Source: CAYTLW01 sp964438735
Lineage (GTDB): Bacteria > Myxococcota_A > UBA9042
Direction: 5' to 3'
Length of the DNA: 47,863 nt
Assembly (NCBI GenBank): GCA_964438735.1
Contig: CAYTLW010000050.1
Location: forward strand, 1-47,863
Below are positions 26,253-34,654 of this stretch, one piece after another. The notes beneath the pieces were generated by a model. The model was given only the letters and a program-made list of their open reading frames with translations, had not been told where the DNA came from and searched no databases. The translations under genes and the position numbers were made by a program. The number at the start of each line of letters is the position of its first letter. The first letter of the stretch is position 1.

Positions 26253-26795
26253 GTGATTCGACAGATTCATGAGCGAGATGTCGACGAGCTGGCGGCGGCG
26301 CTGGCCGAGGAGCTGCCCGGCTTTCGCATCGGCTACAAGGATGAGTCGCGGCTCCAGCGCTTCATCGCGGCGCTGCTGCGCCCCTTCAACAACACCTACC
26401 TGACCCACTACACGACGGTGCTCTTTGGCACGGTGTGGTTTCCCAGCCGGCGCTGGCAAGCTGAGATGGGGCCTCGTCACGTCTGGCTGATCCTGCGCCA
26501 CGAGGCCGTGCACCTGCGCGATGCGCGACGGTGGCCGGTGCTGTTCGAGCTCAGCTACCTCTTCGTACTGCCGGTGGGGCTGACGATGCGGGCCTGGTGG
26601 GAGTGGCGGGCATACGCCGAGACGGTGCGGGCGACATTTGAGGTCGATGGTGTCGTGCCAGATGCCGAGCTGGACGAGATCGCCGATCGTTTCGTGGGCT
26701 CGGACTACCTGTGGATGTGGCCCTCTCGACGCTCGATCAGGGCGCGGTTGGAGCGGCTGCGCCGGGAGGTGGCGGCCGCAGACGTGACTCCTTGA
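26253..26795 (+). CDS. Putative zinc-metallopeptidase-like protein (HExxH) at the end of the gcd operon
   Basis: I do not recognise the family. The 180-residue product (from GTG at 26253; an in-frame GTG at 26232 would overlap gcdB by 11 bases) contains HEAVH (His83, Glu84, His87), the HExxH zinc signature, in LRHEAVHLRDAR. Just after it comes a hydrophobic stretch FELSYLFVLPVGLTM and then EWRAYAET, where Glu could be a third ligand as in gluzincins. No signal peptide is visible. Position directly behind gcdB suggests co-transcription, but a role in the pump is not implied by sequence. Confidence 0.62.
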   Translation: MIRQIHERDVDELAAALAEELPGFRIGYKDESRLQRFIAALLRPFNNTYLTHYTTVLFGTVWFPSRRWQAEMGPRHVWLILRHEAVHLRDARRWPVLFELSYLFVLPVGLTMRAWWEWRAYAETVRATFEVDGVVPDAELDEIADRFVGSDYLWMWPSRRSIRARLERLRREVAAADVTP

Positions 26796-26841
26796 CAGGC
26801 ATCGCCAAGCGGCTATCGCGAAGCGGAGCTTGGGGTGAGGG

Positions 26842-26889
26842 CCGAAAACGACGCTTTTCGGGCCGAGGGGGATTGCCCGCAATCCCCTT
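26842..26889. terminator. Two tandem hairpins between convergent genes, probable bidirectional terminator
   Basis: The first hairpin has CCGAAAA and TTTTCGG arms around a six-base loop. The second, at 26868-26887, has GGGGATTG and CAATCCCC arms around CCCG. They lie between the end of the gcd operon and the end of the minus-strand beta-barrel gene, where transcripts converge. Confidence 0.55.
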
Positions 26890-26894
26890 GCAAA

Positions 26895-27410
26895 CTAGAA
26901 GAACCACCGCAAGGCGATCGTGGCGTCCAGGAAGCCGAACATGGACAACGAGTCCCCACCGCCTGCGAATATCGTGGGCCGCCAGTCCGCCATGAACTCC
27001 AGTGGCCAGTCTTCGAAGTGCCAGCCGACCTGCCCGACGAGGTTGAGCCACCCGACCGCGGACGTGTCATCGCCGGGCGCGTAGAGCCAGAAGCCGGTGC
27101 CGATGCCCAGTCCCCAGAACGCCCTGCCCCAGCTGTTGCGGGTGATGGAGCGCATGTCCTTGACGTAGTCGATGCCCAGGCTGATGCCGGAGTTGCCACG
27201 CACGCCGATCGTGGCCTGCGCTGCGGTGGTGGTCTTGAGGTAGTACTTGGCCGTCACGCCGCTGGTCGCGGTGCCGAGGGCGGCGCCGACACCTCGGTTG
27301 TCGGTATAGCCGATGCTGCCGGCGTGCACGACGGCGGGTGCCAGGCAGATGGCGCTGGCGGCCAGACATAAGAGGGCAACTCTGGGCAGATCAGGGCATG
27401 ACATGGGCAA
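26895..27410 (-). CDS. Small outer-membrane beta-barrel-like protein
   Basis: A 171-residue exported protein. Seen: a signal peptide with a hydrophobic core (CLAASAICLAPAVVHA) and likely cleavage after VHA. The mature part has alternating polar/hydrophobic beta strands with many Gly and aromatic residues and ends in a terminal phenylalanine (ALRWFF), the C-terminal signature of many outer-membrane barrels. About eight strands would fit. No specific family is recognised. An ATG six bases inside is an alternative start. It is monocistronic, facing the gcd operon across a double hairpin. Confidence 0.6.
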   Translation of the reverse strand: MPMSCPDLPRVALLCLAASAICLAPAVVHAGSIGYTDNRGVGAALGTATSGVTAKYYLKTTTAAQATIGVRGNSGISLGIDYVKDMRSITRNSWGRAFWGLGIGTGFWLYAPGDDTSAVGWLNLVGQVGWHFEDWPLEFMADWRPTIFAGGGDSLSMFGFLDATIALRWFF

Positions 27411-27565
27411 GCTCGTCGGTCGGGCCGCTCACGCGGCGAAGGCATGTCTGCCCGGGCGTTGCCGATTGGCCATGTTGAACCCGGTCGCTGTCGTCATGGT
27501 GGCATGAAAGAACCGATGACGACGAGGGAAAGCCCATCAAGGTCCTGGGAATTGGGAAGTTCTCT

Positions 27566-28447
27566 TCATGGGGCTGAGTTGGATGTGCTCGACCGAGCCG
27601 ACGCGCCCCCTTTGCCGGCCAACAAATGCTCCCGCAGCCGAGTGGCCGCTGGCGACAGCCGGGCCACTCCGCGGTGCGCCAGGTCGAGGTTGCGGGTCTG
27701 CGGCGTCCAGGCGGTGGGCACCTCGATGAGCTCGCCGGACCGCAGCTCCCGACCGACCGCGGTTCGACTGAGCAGCGCGCGGCCCATGCCAGCCAGGACA
27801 AATGCCTTGACTGCGGCGACCGTGCCGAGTTCGGCGGCGACCTGGGCCGCCGGTTCGTAGCGGTCCAACACCGCGCGGGTCGGCGATCCAGCGCGGAACG
27901 CGACCCAGGTGTGCAGGTGGGCACGCTCTGGCGTGGCGACGACGACGAGCTCATCGGCCAGCCAGGACTCGCAGACGACGTCGAAGGGCGTGGCCACCCC
28001 GCCGGTGACGATGCCCAGGTCCAGTTCTCGCGCGCTCAGCCCGTTGCAGATCTCAGCGGTGGTGGCCTCGAGCATGGTCAGCCGAATCCCCGACCAGTTC
28101 GCCCGAAACTCGGCCAGCGTGGGGGGCATCAGCCAGGTACAGGCCGTCGCTCCGGCGCCGATGCGTACGTGGCCGGTGCTGAGCCCCTGGACCCGCGCGA
28201 CCGCCTCGATGCCGGCCGCGACACTGGCTACAGCCGCACGCGCATGGGGCAGCATGGCCAGTCCTGCCGCCGTGGGCCTGGCCCCCCGGCGATCACGCTC
28301 CAGAAGGCGGCCGCCCACAGCCAGTTCCAGGCGCTGGATGGCGGCGGTCATGGCCGGCTGGGACAGGTGTGCCTGGCGAGCCGCGGCGGTGTAGGTGCCG
28401 GCGTCTACGATCAGGAGAAGATGGCGTAATTCATCTATCATAAGCAT
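27566..28447 (-). CDS. LysR-family transcriptional regulator
   Basis: A 293-residue regulator with the classical LysR layout. The N-terminal winged helix-turn-helix spans about residues 5-64 and contains GTYTAAARQAHLSQPAM and a wing ending LLERDRRGARPTAAG. A periplasmic-binding-like effector domain spans about residues 90-275. The start can be ATG at 28447 or, two codons in, 28441. It is transcribed divergently from the TauE/SafE permease gene across an AT-rich gap, the usual arrangement in which a LysR protein controls its neighbour. The effector is unknown; a sulfonate or other small anion is a guess from the permease family. Confidence 0.9.
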   Translation of the reverse strand: MLMIDELRHLLLIVDAGTYTAAARQAHLSQPAMTAAIQRLELAVGGRLLERDRRGARPTAAGLAMLPHARAAVASVAAGIEAVARVQGLSTGHVRIGAGATACTWLMPPTLAEFRANWSGIRLTMLEATTAEICNGLSARELDLGIVTGGVATPFDVVCESWLADELVVVATPERAHLHTWVAFRAGSPTRAVLDRYEPAAQVAAELGTVAAVKAFVLAGMGRALLSRTAVGRELRSGELIEVPTAWTPQTRNLDLAHRGVARLSPAATRLREHLLAGKGGASARSSTSNSAP

Positions 28448-28525
28448 TGTCTATCTTAAGTATCAAATCAATTCAATATACAAAACAAAGGCACTGCTCC
28501 AGGTTGGCGAGGCTTGGAGGTCGCG
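28448..28525. promoter_or_regulatory. AT-rich divergent promoter region, LysR/permease
   Basis: This 78-base gap is far more AT-rich than anything around it, especially 28448-28490, and must contain the promoters of both divergent genes and the LysR binding site. I see no clean T-N11-A inverted repeat. TTGGAGG at 28514-28520 is the ribosome binding site of the permease gene. Confidence 0.5.
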
Positions 28526-29248
28526 ATGGTGTGCGCATTGGCAGGGATCGCTGCAGGGTTGACGACGACGGTGGTGGGACTTGGTGGCGGCATGATGTTG
28601 CTGCTGATCCTGGGGCTGCTGGCCGACCCGAAGACCGCGCTTGCCTGGACGGCGCCGGCGCTGCTCGCGGGCAACCTTCACCGGGTGTGGATGTATCGCC
28701 GCCAGCTGGACATCCGGCTGGCTCGGCCACTGATCGCAGGCGCCGTGCCCGGTAGCCTGCTTGGCGCCATCTTCGCCGTGAACGCACCGGCGGCGCTGTT
28801 GCACGGAGCCATGCTGGCTATGGCCATGCTCATGGTCGCTCACCGCGCAGGCTGGCGGCGGTTCGACGTGACGCCGCGTTGGATCGGGCCCATCAGTCTG
28901 GCCAATGGTGCGGTCTGCGCCTGCTCTGGCGGAGCCGGCTTGCTGACGGCGCCCCTGCTGTTATCTGCCGGTCTGAGTGGCGAAGCCTGGATCGTGACCC
29001 AGTCCGCTGGCGCCGTGGCCATGCATGCCGGTCGGCTGGCCGGCTACGGCCTGGGCGGCGGCCTGACAGCGCAGGATCTGCTGATTTCGGCAGGGCTGGC
29101 GCTGGCCGTGGTGCTCGGCAACACGTTGGGTTCGGTGGTGCGCCGATGGCTGACTGAAGGCGTGCGCAGGACCCTGGAGCCAGCGGCGGTGCTGGTCTGT
29201 GTGGGCTTGGCAGTGACCGGTCTGAGCGGTGCCCTCGCGGGTCCATGA
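28526..29248 (+). CDS. TauE/SafE-family membrane permease
   Basis: A 240-residue inner-membrane protein of the sulfite exporter TauE/SafE family with about eight hydrophobic segments. Seen: GLTTTVVGLGGGMMLL near the N-terminus (family repeat motif) and the corresponding CSGGAGLLTAPLLL in the second half, showing the internal duplication typical of the family. Members move sulfite, sulfonates, thiosulfate or other small anions; the substrate here is not known. The ATG at 28526 is chosen because GGAGG lies five bases before it. Likely controlled by the divergent LysR gene. Confidence 0.85.
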   Translation: MVCALAGIAAGLTTTVVGLGGGMMLLLILGLLADPKTALAWTAPALLAGNLHRVWMYRRQLDIRLARPLIAGAVPGSLLGAIFAVNAPAALLHGAMLAMAMLMVAHRAGWRRFDVTPRWIGPISLANGAVCACSGGAGLLTAPLLLSAGLSGEAWIVTQSAGAVAMHAGRLAGYGLGGGLTAQDLLISAGLALAVVLGNTLGSVVRRWLTEGVRRTLEPAAVLVCVGLAVTGLSGALAGP

Positions 29249-29271
29249 TTCGTCATTGAACCGCGGACCTC

Positions 29272-29296
29272 GGCGCAGTATGCTGCGCCGCCTTTT
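29272..29296 (+). terminator. Probable rho-independent terminator after the TauE/SafE gene
   Basis: A perfect 7-bp stem (GGCGCAG / CTGCGCC) with a TATG loop is followed by GCCTTTT, 23 bases after the permease stop. It separates the permease from the polysaccharide cluster. Confidence 0.6.
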
Positions 29297-29349
29297 GCCC
29301 GAGCGTCGCCCAGGCGTGCGCGCCCCTCGAACCGGTTCATCTGCACTTC

Positions 29350-31896
29350 ATGGCAAGTTTCAAGCGCGGCACCATCGCCATCACTGGCGCCAAGATGCTC
29401 TTCCTGGCTGCCGGGTGGATATTGGTGGTCTCCCTGGGCAGCCTGCTGACGCCGGAACAGTTCGGCGTCTACAGCGTGCTCTTCGCGGTGGTCTCGCTGA
29501 TCAACATGGTGCTGATCTACGGCACGATGCAGACGGTCAGCCATTTCGTGGCATCGAAGTCGGGTAGCGAGTCCGCGGTGCGTCGGCGGGCGTTCGTCTT
29601 CCAGGCGGTATTCGCGCTGCCAGCCATCGCGCTCTTCGTCATCGGTGCGCCGCTGATCGCAGGCTTCCTGCGCGACGATTCGCTGACGCCATTGCTGCGC
29701 GCGGCCGCGACCATCACGCTCATCTACGCCTTCTACGCCATCAACATCGGCTACCTCAACGGCCGGAGGTGGTTCGAGCGGCAAGCGTCTCTGGACGTGG
29801 CCTTCTCCATCTTCAAGGTCGGCCTGATCGTCCTGCTGGTCTGGCTTGGCCACGGTATCCCGGGCGTCATTATCGGCTTCGCCAGCGCCGCCTTCCTGGT
29901 CTTTCTGCTGTCCTTCGTGCTGGTGGGCAAACCCGACGGCAGCGATAAGGTCGATCTGCCTCCGGCGACGTTCGCGCGCTTCGGCATCAAGGTGCTGGCG
30001 GTGGCGTTGTTGCTGAATTTCGCCATGCAGGCCGACATCTTCCTGCTCAAGCGGCTGTCCGATCCGTCTGAAGCGGACCGCCTGGCCGGGTTCTACGGTG
30101 CCTCGCAGAACATCGCGCGTCTGCCCTATTTCATTCTGGTCACCGCCTCGCTGGTCATGTTCCCCACCCTGGCCCGACTCAAGGGCGATGCGCCCGAGGT
30201 CCGAGCGGCGCGCTCCGAGGTCTCTTCACGGGCCATCGTGATGGTGCTCGGCCTGGTCAGCGGCATCTGCGCCATCGTGGCGCCCATCGCCGATCGCGTA
30301 TTGGTCTTCCTCTTCCCGCCTGAGTACGCCGCCGCCGCCGGCGCCCTGGCCTGGTTGTTGCCCGGCGTGGCCGCCCTGTCGTTGTTGAACCTGTCGGTGA
30401 GCATGGTCAGCGGCGCGGGCCGTCCCGGCGTGTCGACGATGGTACTGCTCGGCGCCCTGGTGGCTCAGGGCATCGCCTGTTCGACCCTGATTCCCATGTA
30501 CGGCATCACGGGCGCAGCCGCCGGCACCACGATCGCCGTCACATTGGCATTCGGTGCGGTGCTGTTCTGGCAACATCGCAACTTCGGCACACGCGTGCCC
30601 TTGCGGGCGCTCGCCACAATGCTCGTCGCCGCAACGGCCGCCGGCGCCATCTCATTGTCGCTGGACGGCGTCCTGCCAGAGGGCCGGTTGTACACGCTGA
30701 TCATCCTCGCCGTGGCGTTCGCCGCCCAGGTCCTCGTCCTGGTGGTCGGCGGTGTGGCCACGGGCGCCGGCGCAGCATCCAAGCCGCGCGTCCTGCTGGT
30801 CTCCAAGCCATTGCAGCCGCCCTTGAACGATGGCGGCAAGACGTTTGTGGCCGCGGTGGCCGGTCACCTGGACCGCGACGATGTGGCCGTGGTGGCGGCC
30901 AAACCGGCGCTGGCCCGCGAGTTGCTCCCCGACGGGGTCGTGGTCCATCGGGCCTGGCTACGCGGCGGCTCTTTCGGCGGTCGCTTGCTGGACAACGCCT
31001 TCCTGTTCGGCTGGCTGCTGCTCAGCCGCTACGACTTCAGCGCGCTGCACTTCTTCTTTGCGCCCAACAAGCTGACCTGTACGGCCTTGCGCTGGCTGCG
31101 CCGTCTGAGCCCTGGCCTGCCATTTGTGCAGACCGTATTGTCGCGTCCCAAGGAGTGGTCGGGCGTCGGCGACCTGCTCTTTGGCGACCTGGTGACCGTG
31201 GGTTCACAGGACGCCGTCACGCAGATCGCCGAGGCCACGGGCACGACGCCTCGCCTGGTCAGGCCTGGCATCGATGTGCAGCAATTGCAGGCGACCGATC
31301 GAGCTGCGTCACGCGGCGCTCTCGACCTGAAGCAAGAGGCTTTCCACCTGCTCTTTGCGGGCGATGTCGACCACGGCGGCGGGCTGGAGCAGTTGGCGAC
31401 AATGGTGCCGCCGCTGATGGCCCGGATCGACAACCTCTGTCTGCACTTCTCCATCCGCACCAAGCGAGCCGAGACGGCCGAGAAGGCGCAGCGCTTCGTC
31501 GACGAACACCTCGCGAACTTCGGTGATCGCGTCGTCGTTCATCGTGACCACGCCGACTTCGCGACCCTGCTGGCCGCCATGGATGCACAGGTGATGCCCT
31601 GCGAGGACCTGTACACCAAGGTGGACGCGCCGCTGGTCTGTTTGGAGGCCATGGCCCACGGGCAGCCGGTCTTTTTCCTGGACCGGGCGCCCATGAATGA
31701 GATCCCGCCGCCTGCACTCGGCAACGAACTGCTGGCGGCAGACGCCGAGGCACTTGCTGAGAAGGTGGCCACGTGGTCCGCCGGCAAGCGGCCGGAAGAT
31801 GCGGCCGAGATCCTGAAGTCGCACGTGGCCGAACACTTCGGCGCGTCCAGGGCGGCACGACAATACGGAGCGATCCATGGCGAAATCCGCAACTGA
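29350..31896 (+). CDS. Polysaccharide flippase fused to a family 4-like glycosyltransferase
   Basis: An 848-residue two-domain protein. Residues 1 to about 470 form a Wzx-like MOP-superfamily flippase with about 12-14 hydrophobic segments (AITGAKMLFLAAGW, LTPEQFGVYSV, AMQADIFLLKRL are typical). From about residue 478 a soluble glycosyltransferase begins (PRVLLVSKPLQPPLNDGGK) and ends with the donor-site region PLVCLEAMAHGQPVFF. Flippases and glycosyltransferases are normally separate genes, so this is a fusion. I see no stop or frameshift at the junction and codon use is even. No Shine-Dalgarno is visible at the ATG. The next gene overlaps by 20 bases. Confidence 0.85.
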   Translation: MASFKRGTIAITGAKMLFLAAGWILVVSLGSLLTPEQFGVYSVLFAVVSLINMVLIYGTMQTVSHFVASKSGSESAVRRRAFVFQAVFALPAIALFVIGAPLIAGFLRDDSLTPLLRAAATITLIYAFYAINIGYLNGRRWFERQASLDVAFSIFKVGLIVLLVWLGHGIPGVIIGFASAAFLVFLLSFVLVGKPDGSDKVDLPPATFARFGIKVLAVALLLNFAMQADIFLLKRLSDPSEADRLAGFYGASQNIARLPYFILVTASLVMFPTLARLKGDAPEVRAARSEVSSRAIVMVLGLVSGICAIVAPIADRVLVFLFPPEYAAAAGALAWLLPGVAALSLLNLSVSMVSGAGRPGVSTMVLLGALVAQGIACSTLIPMYGITGAAAGTTIAVTLAFGAVLFWQHRNFGTRVPLRALATMLVAATAAGAISLSLDGVLPEGRLYTLIILAVAFAAQVLVLVVGGVATGAGAASKPRVLLVSKPLQPPLNDGGKTFVAAVAGHLDRDDVAVVAAKPALARELLPDGVVVHRAWLRGGSFGGRLLDNAFLFGWLLLSRYDFSALHFFFAPNKLTCTALRWLRRLSPGLPFVQTVLSRPKEWSGVGDLLFGDLVTVGSQDAVTQIAEATGTTPRLVRPGIDVQQLQATDRAASRGALDLKQEAFHLLFAGDVDHGGGLEQLATMVPPLMARIDNLCLHFSIRTKRAETAEKAQRFVDEHLANFGDRVVVHRDHADFATLLAAMDAQVMPCEDLYTKVDAPLVCLEAMAHGQPVFFLDRAPMNEIPPPALGNELLAADAEALAEKVATWSAGKRPEDAAEILKSHVAEHFGASRAARQYGAIHGEIRN

Positions 31897-32611
31897 TTCC
31901 GGGCGCATCGACAACAAAGCCTACTACGATCGCTTCGCCGATAACTACGAGGCGCGTCGACATGGGGGCTATCACCTCATGTTGGATGACCTGCAGTCCG
32001 AACTCGTCATGCCGCTGGCCCAGGGCAAAGAGGCGCTCGAGGTGGGCTGCGGCACTGGCCTGATCCTGCGTCGCGTGGACGCGGTGGCCAAGCGCGCCGT
32101 GGGCATCGACCTGTCGCCGGGTATGCTGGCCAAGGCGCGCGAACGCGGCCTGGAGGTGCAGGAGGCGCCGGCGACGAAGCTCCCTTTCGAGGACGCGAGC
32201 TTCGACGTCTGCTACTCGTTCAAGGTGTTGTCTCATGTACCCGAGTTGGACGTGGCGCTATCCGAGATGGCGCGCGTGACCCGCCCGGGCGGCACCATCT
32301 TCGCGGAGCTGTATAACAAGCACTCCCTACGCTACCTGGCCCGACTGGTCCGCGGCGGCCACGAGATCGCCAAGGGAATCGACGACAATCAGGTGTTCTT
32401 CCGCTTCTACCGGCCGGACGAGGTGGTCGCGAACTTGCCCGCCAACCTGGAAGTGGTCGGCCTGCACGGCGTGCGCGTCTTCACCGCGCTGCCCGGCATG
32501 GTGGCCTGGCCGGTCATCGGCGATGCGATCCGGCGCGGTGAGCGGGCGTTGCGCTCTGGACCCCTGGCGCGATTCGGCGGATTCCTGGTATTCGAGTGCC
32601 GCAGGAGGTAG
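31877..32611 (+). CDS. Class I SAM-dependent methyltransferase in the polysaccharide cluster
   Basis: A 244-residue methyltransferase. Seen: YYDRFADNYEARR near residue 16, the SAM motif ALEVGCGTGLILRR near 53, GIDLSPGMLAKARERG near 75, and the post-motif LSEMARVTRPGGTIFAELYN. This is the methyltransf_11/UbiE-like layout. The start overlaps the end of the flippase fusion by 20 bases with GGAG upstream. Context suggests methylation of a lipid-linked or sugar intermediate, but the substrate is unknown. Confidence 0.85.
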   Translation: MAKSATDSGRIDNKAYYDRFADNYEARRHGGYHLMLDDLQSELVMPLAQGKEALEVGCGTGLILRRVDAVAKRAVGIDLSPGMLAKARERGLEVQEAPATKLPFEDASFDVCYSFKVLSHVPELDVALSEMARVTRPGGTIFAELYNKHSLRYLARLVRGGHEIAKGIDDNQVFFRFYRPDEVVANLPANLEVVGLHGVRVFTALPGMVAWPVIGDAIRRGERALRSGPLARFGGFLVFECRRR

Positions 32612-32616
32612 GCGCG

Positions 32617-33390
32617 ATGCACCTGCGCCTCCAAATCCCGGCGCATAACGAGGCGGCGACGCTGGCCCGCGTATTGCGTGACGCCAGCGCCGCGGGACGG
32701 CAATTGATCGGCGAGCGCGATCGCCTGTCCATGCTGGTGATCGACGACGGTTCGAGCGACGCCACCAGCGCCGTATGTGAGCGGCTGGCGGGCGACCTGC
32801 CGGAGCTGGTGGTGCATCGCAATCGACGCCGGATGGGATTGGGCCGGAGCTTTCGTATCGGCGTACGTGCAGCGCTGCGCGATCAGGTAGACGTGCTCGC
32901 TCACCTGGACGCAGACGACCAGTTTGATGCCAGCGAGTTGGGCCTGCTGGTGAAACCCATCCGGGACGCAGGCGTGGACATCGCCGTGGGCTCTCGATTC
33001 CTGGACCCGGGGCGTGCGCCCGCGATGCCTCTCGGCAAGCGCCTGGGTAACGCCCTGGTCGCGTCTTTGGTGTCGCTTCTGACGGGACGACGATTTGCGG
33101 ACGTCTCCTGCGGTTATCGAGCCTTTTCTCGACGGGCGTTGCAACAGATGCGGCTGCGCGGTGATTTCACCTACACCCACGAGTCCTTGATGTTGGCGGC
33201 CTTCGCCGGCCTGTCGACCGCAGAGGTGCCCGTGACCGTGCGCGGTGAACGCGAGTTTGGTCGCTCTCGCCTGGCCAGCAGCAACCTCCTGTACGGCTTG
33301 CGGGCCGGGCGCATCATCTTGCGCACGGTCGTCGAAGAGCGGGTCAGGAACCGGGGTATCCGGCGCGGTGAGCGCGTGCCGGTGCCGTGA
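32617..33390 (+). CDS. Family 2 glycosyltransferase (DPM1-like)
   Basis: A 257-residue GT-A fold enzyme. Seen: IPAHNEAATL near the N-terminus, VIDDGSSDAT near 40, the DxD-type motif HLDADDQFD near 95 and GSRFLDPG near 121. It ends without long membrane helices and resembles dolichol-phosphate-mannose synthase-type proteins that charge a polyprenyl phosphate. The start is ATG at 32617, set by AGGAGG at 32603-32608; it lies five bases after the methyltransferase stop. It overlaps the following gene (GTGA). Confidence 0.88.
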   Translation: MHLRLQIPAHNEAATLARVLRDASAAGRQLIGERDRLSMLVIDDGSSDATSAVCERLAGDLPELVVHRNRRRMGLGRSFRIGVRAALRDQVDVLAHLDADDQFDASELGLLVKPIRDAGVDIAVGSRFLDPGRAPAMPLGKRLGNALVASLVSLLTGRRFADVSCGYRAFSRRALQQMRLRGDFTYTHESLMLAAFAGLSTAEVPVTVRGEREFGRSRLASSNLLYGLRAGRIILRTVVEERVRNRGIRRGERVPVP

Positions 33391-34586
33391 ACATGACAGG
33401 ACCGTGGACCGACATCCGGGTCTTGCTGGTCAGCTCGTCCTATCCCTTTTCGCGAACCGACTTCAGGGCCCTCTTCGTGCACCACATGGCGGTCGCGCTG
33501 GCGGACGCTGGGGGGCGAGTGCGGGTCCTGACGCCCGCCACCGGCGCGAGCGGGGTGCCGCGCGCTGAGCGCTGGCAGGGGGTCGACATCGTTCGATTCG
33601 CCTATCCGGGGGTGGCGAGCGCCCGCTTTCGCCTGACCGGGGGCGACGGCATGTGGCAGCGGCTGAAGAATCGTCCGGCCCGGACGTCCGTGGTGCCGGG
33701 GCTGTTGGCCAGCATGGTCGGGGCGATTCGCTCGGCCATTGCCGAATTCGAGCCCGACGTCTGTATCGCCCATTGGATGGTACCCACCGCGGCCTGCTGC
33801 GCGCTGGCAATGGCCGGTCAGGGCAGGAGCGGGCCGAAACTGCTGGCGATGGGTCATGGCTCTGATGTTCATCTGCTCGGGCGATTGCCGGGCGGCGGAG
33901 CCCTGCTGCGCGGTCTGGCGGCAAGAGGCGTGGTCACCGCGACGAGCGACACCCTGGCGAGGCGCATCAGCCAGATCGGTCGCCTCGGCAAGGTGCCCAC
34001 CACCCCACTGGTGGTCCCACCGCCGCTCTCGGAGAGGACGCAGGGCTGGCGACCGGACGGCGAGCTGCGCCTGGGCTGCCTGGGCCGCGTGATGGCCGAC
34101 AAGGGCCTCGAACGTGCGCTGGACGTGGTCGAACGGCTGCCCGATGCCACGCTGAAAATCGCCGGCGATGGCAGCGGTGCGCAAGCGCTGGTGGCGGCGC
34201 TCCGTCATCGCGGCGTACGTGCCAGCCTGGTCGGCTCGGTCGTCGGCCCGGCCAAGAGTCGCTTCCTGAATGAACTGGACGCCCTGCTCTTCCTGCCCGA
34301 TCCGCGTCCGGCGACCGCCTTTGGCGACAACCTGCCGGTCAGCGTACTGGAGGCGTTGGGGCATGGATTGCCTGTGCTCACCACCCGGGTGGGCGCGCTG
34401 CCTGCGCTGCTCGACAAGGGCGGCGGCTGGGTCGTGGACGCAGATCCCGACGCCATCGCCGACACCTTGCGGGAGTTGAGCGAGCCGGTCGCCGAGCGGT
34501 TATCAACCCAGGCGCGGGAGGTCGCGGCGCCCTACCTGCCCGACGCCAGCCTGGCCCGTTTGTGGCAGGTCTTGTCGCGAACTTGA
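33387..34586 (+). CDS. Family 4 glycosyltransferase
   Basis: A 399-residue GT-B fold enzyme. Seen: VLLVSSSYPFSRTDFRALFVHHMAVAL near the N-terminus in pieces typical of GT4, GHGSDVHLLGRLPG in the middle, LGCLGRVMADKGLERALDVV near 230 and the donor-site region SVLEALGHGLPVLTTRVG near 325. The start may be the GTG overlapping the previous stop or the ATG two codons later. It is the last gene of the flippase-fusion cluster and would build a surface glycan; the sugar is not predictable. Confidence 0.87.
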   Translation: MNMTGPWTDIRVLLVSSSYPFSRTDFRALFVHHMAVALADAGGRVRVLTPATGASGVPRAERWQGVDIVRFAYPGVASARFRLTGGDGMWQRLKNRPARTSVVPGLLASMVGAIRSAIAEFEPDVCIAHWMVPTAACCALAMAGQGRSGPKLLAMGHGSDVHLLGRLPGGGALLRGLAARGVVTATSDTLARRISQIGRLGKVPTTPLVVPPPLSERTQGWRPDGELRLGCLGRVMADKGLERALDVVERLPDATLKIAGDGSGAQALVAALRHRGVRASLVGSVVGPAKSRFLNELDALLFLPDPRPATAFGDNLPVSVLEALGHGLPVLTTRVGALPALLDKGGGWVVDADPDAIADTLRELSEPVAERLSTQAREVAAPYLPDASLARLWQVLSRT

Positions 34587-34654
34587 CCATGGAGCGGCCC
34601 GAGTCGATCCTCTCGCCGACGCCTTATTACAGCGTTTCCTATCGGAGGAACCCC

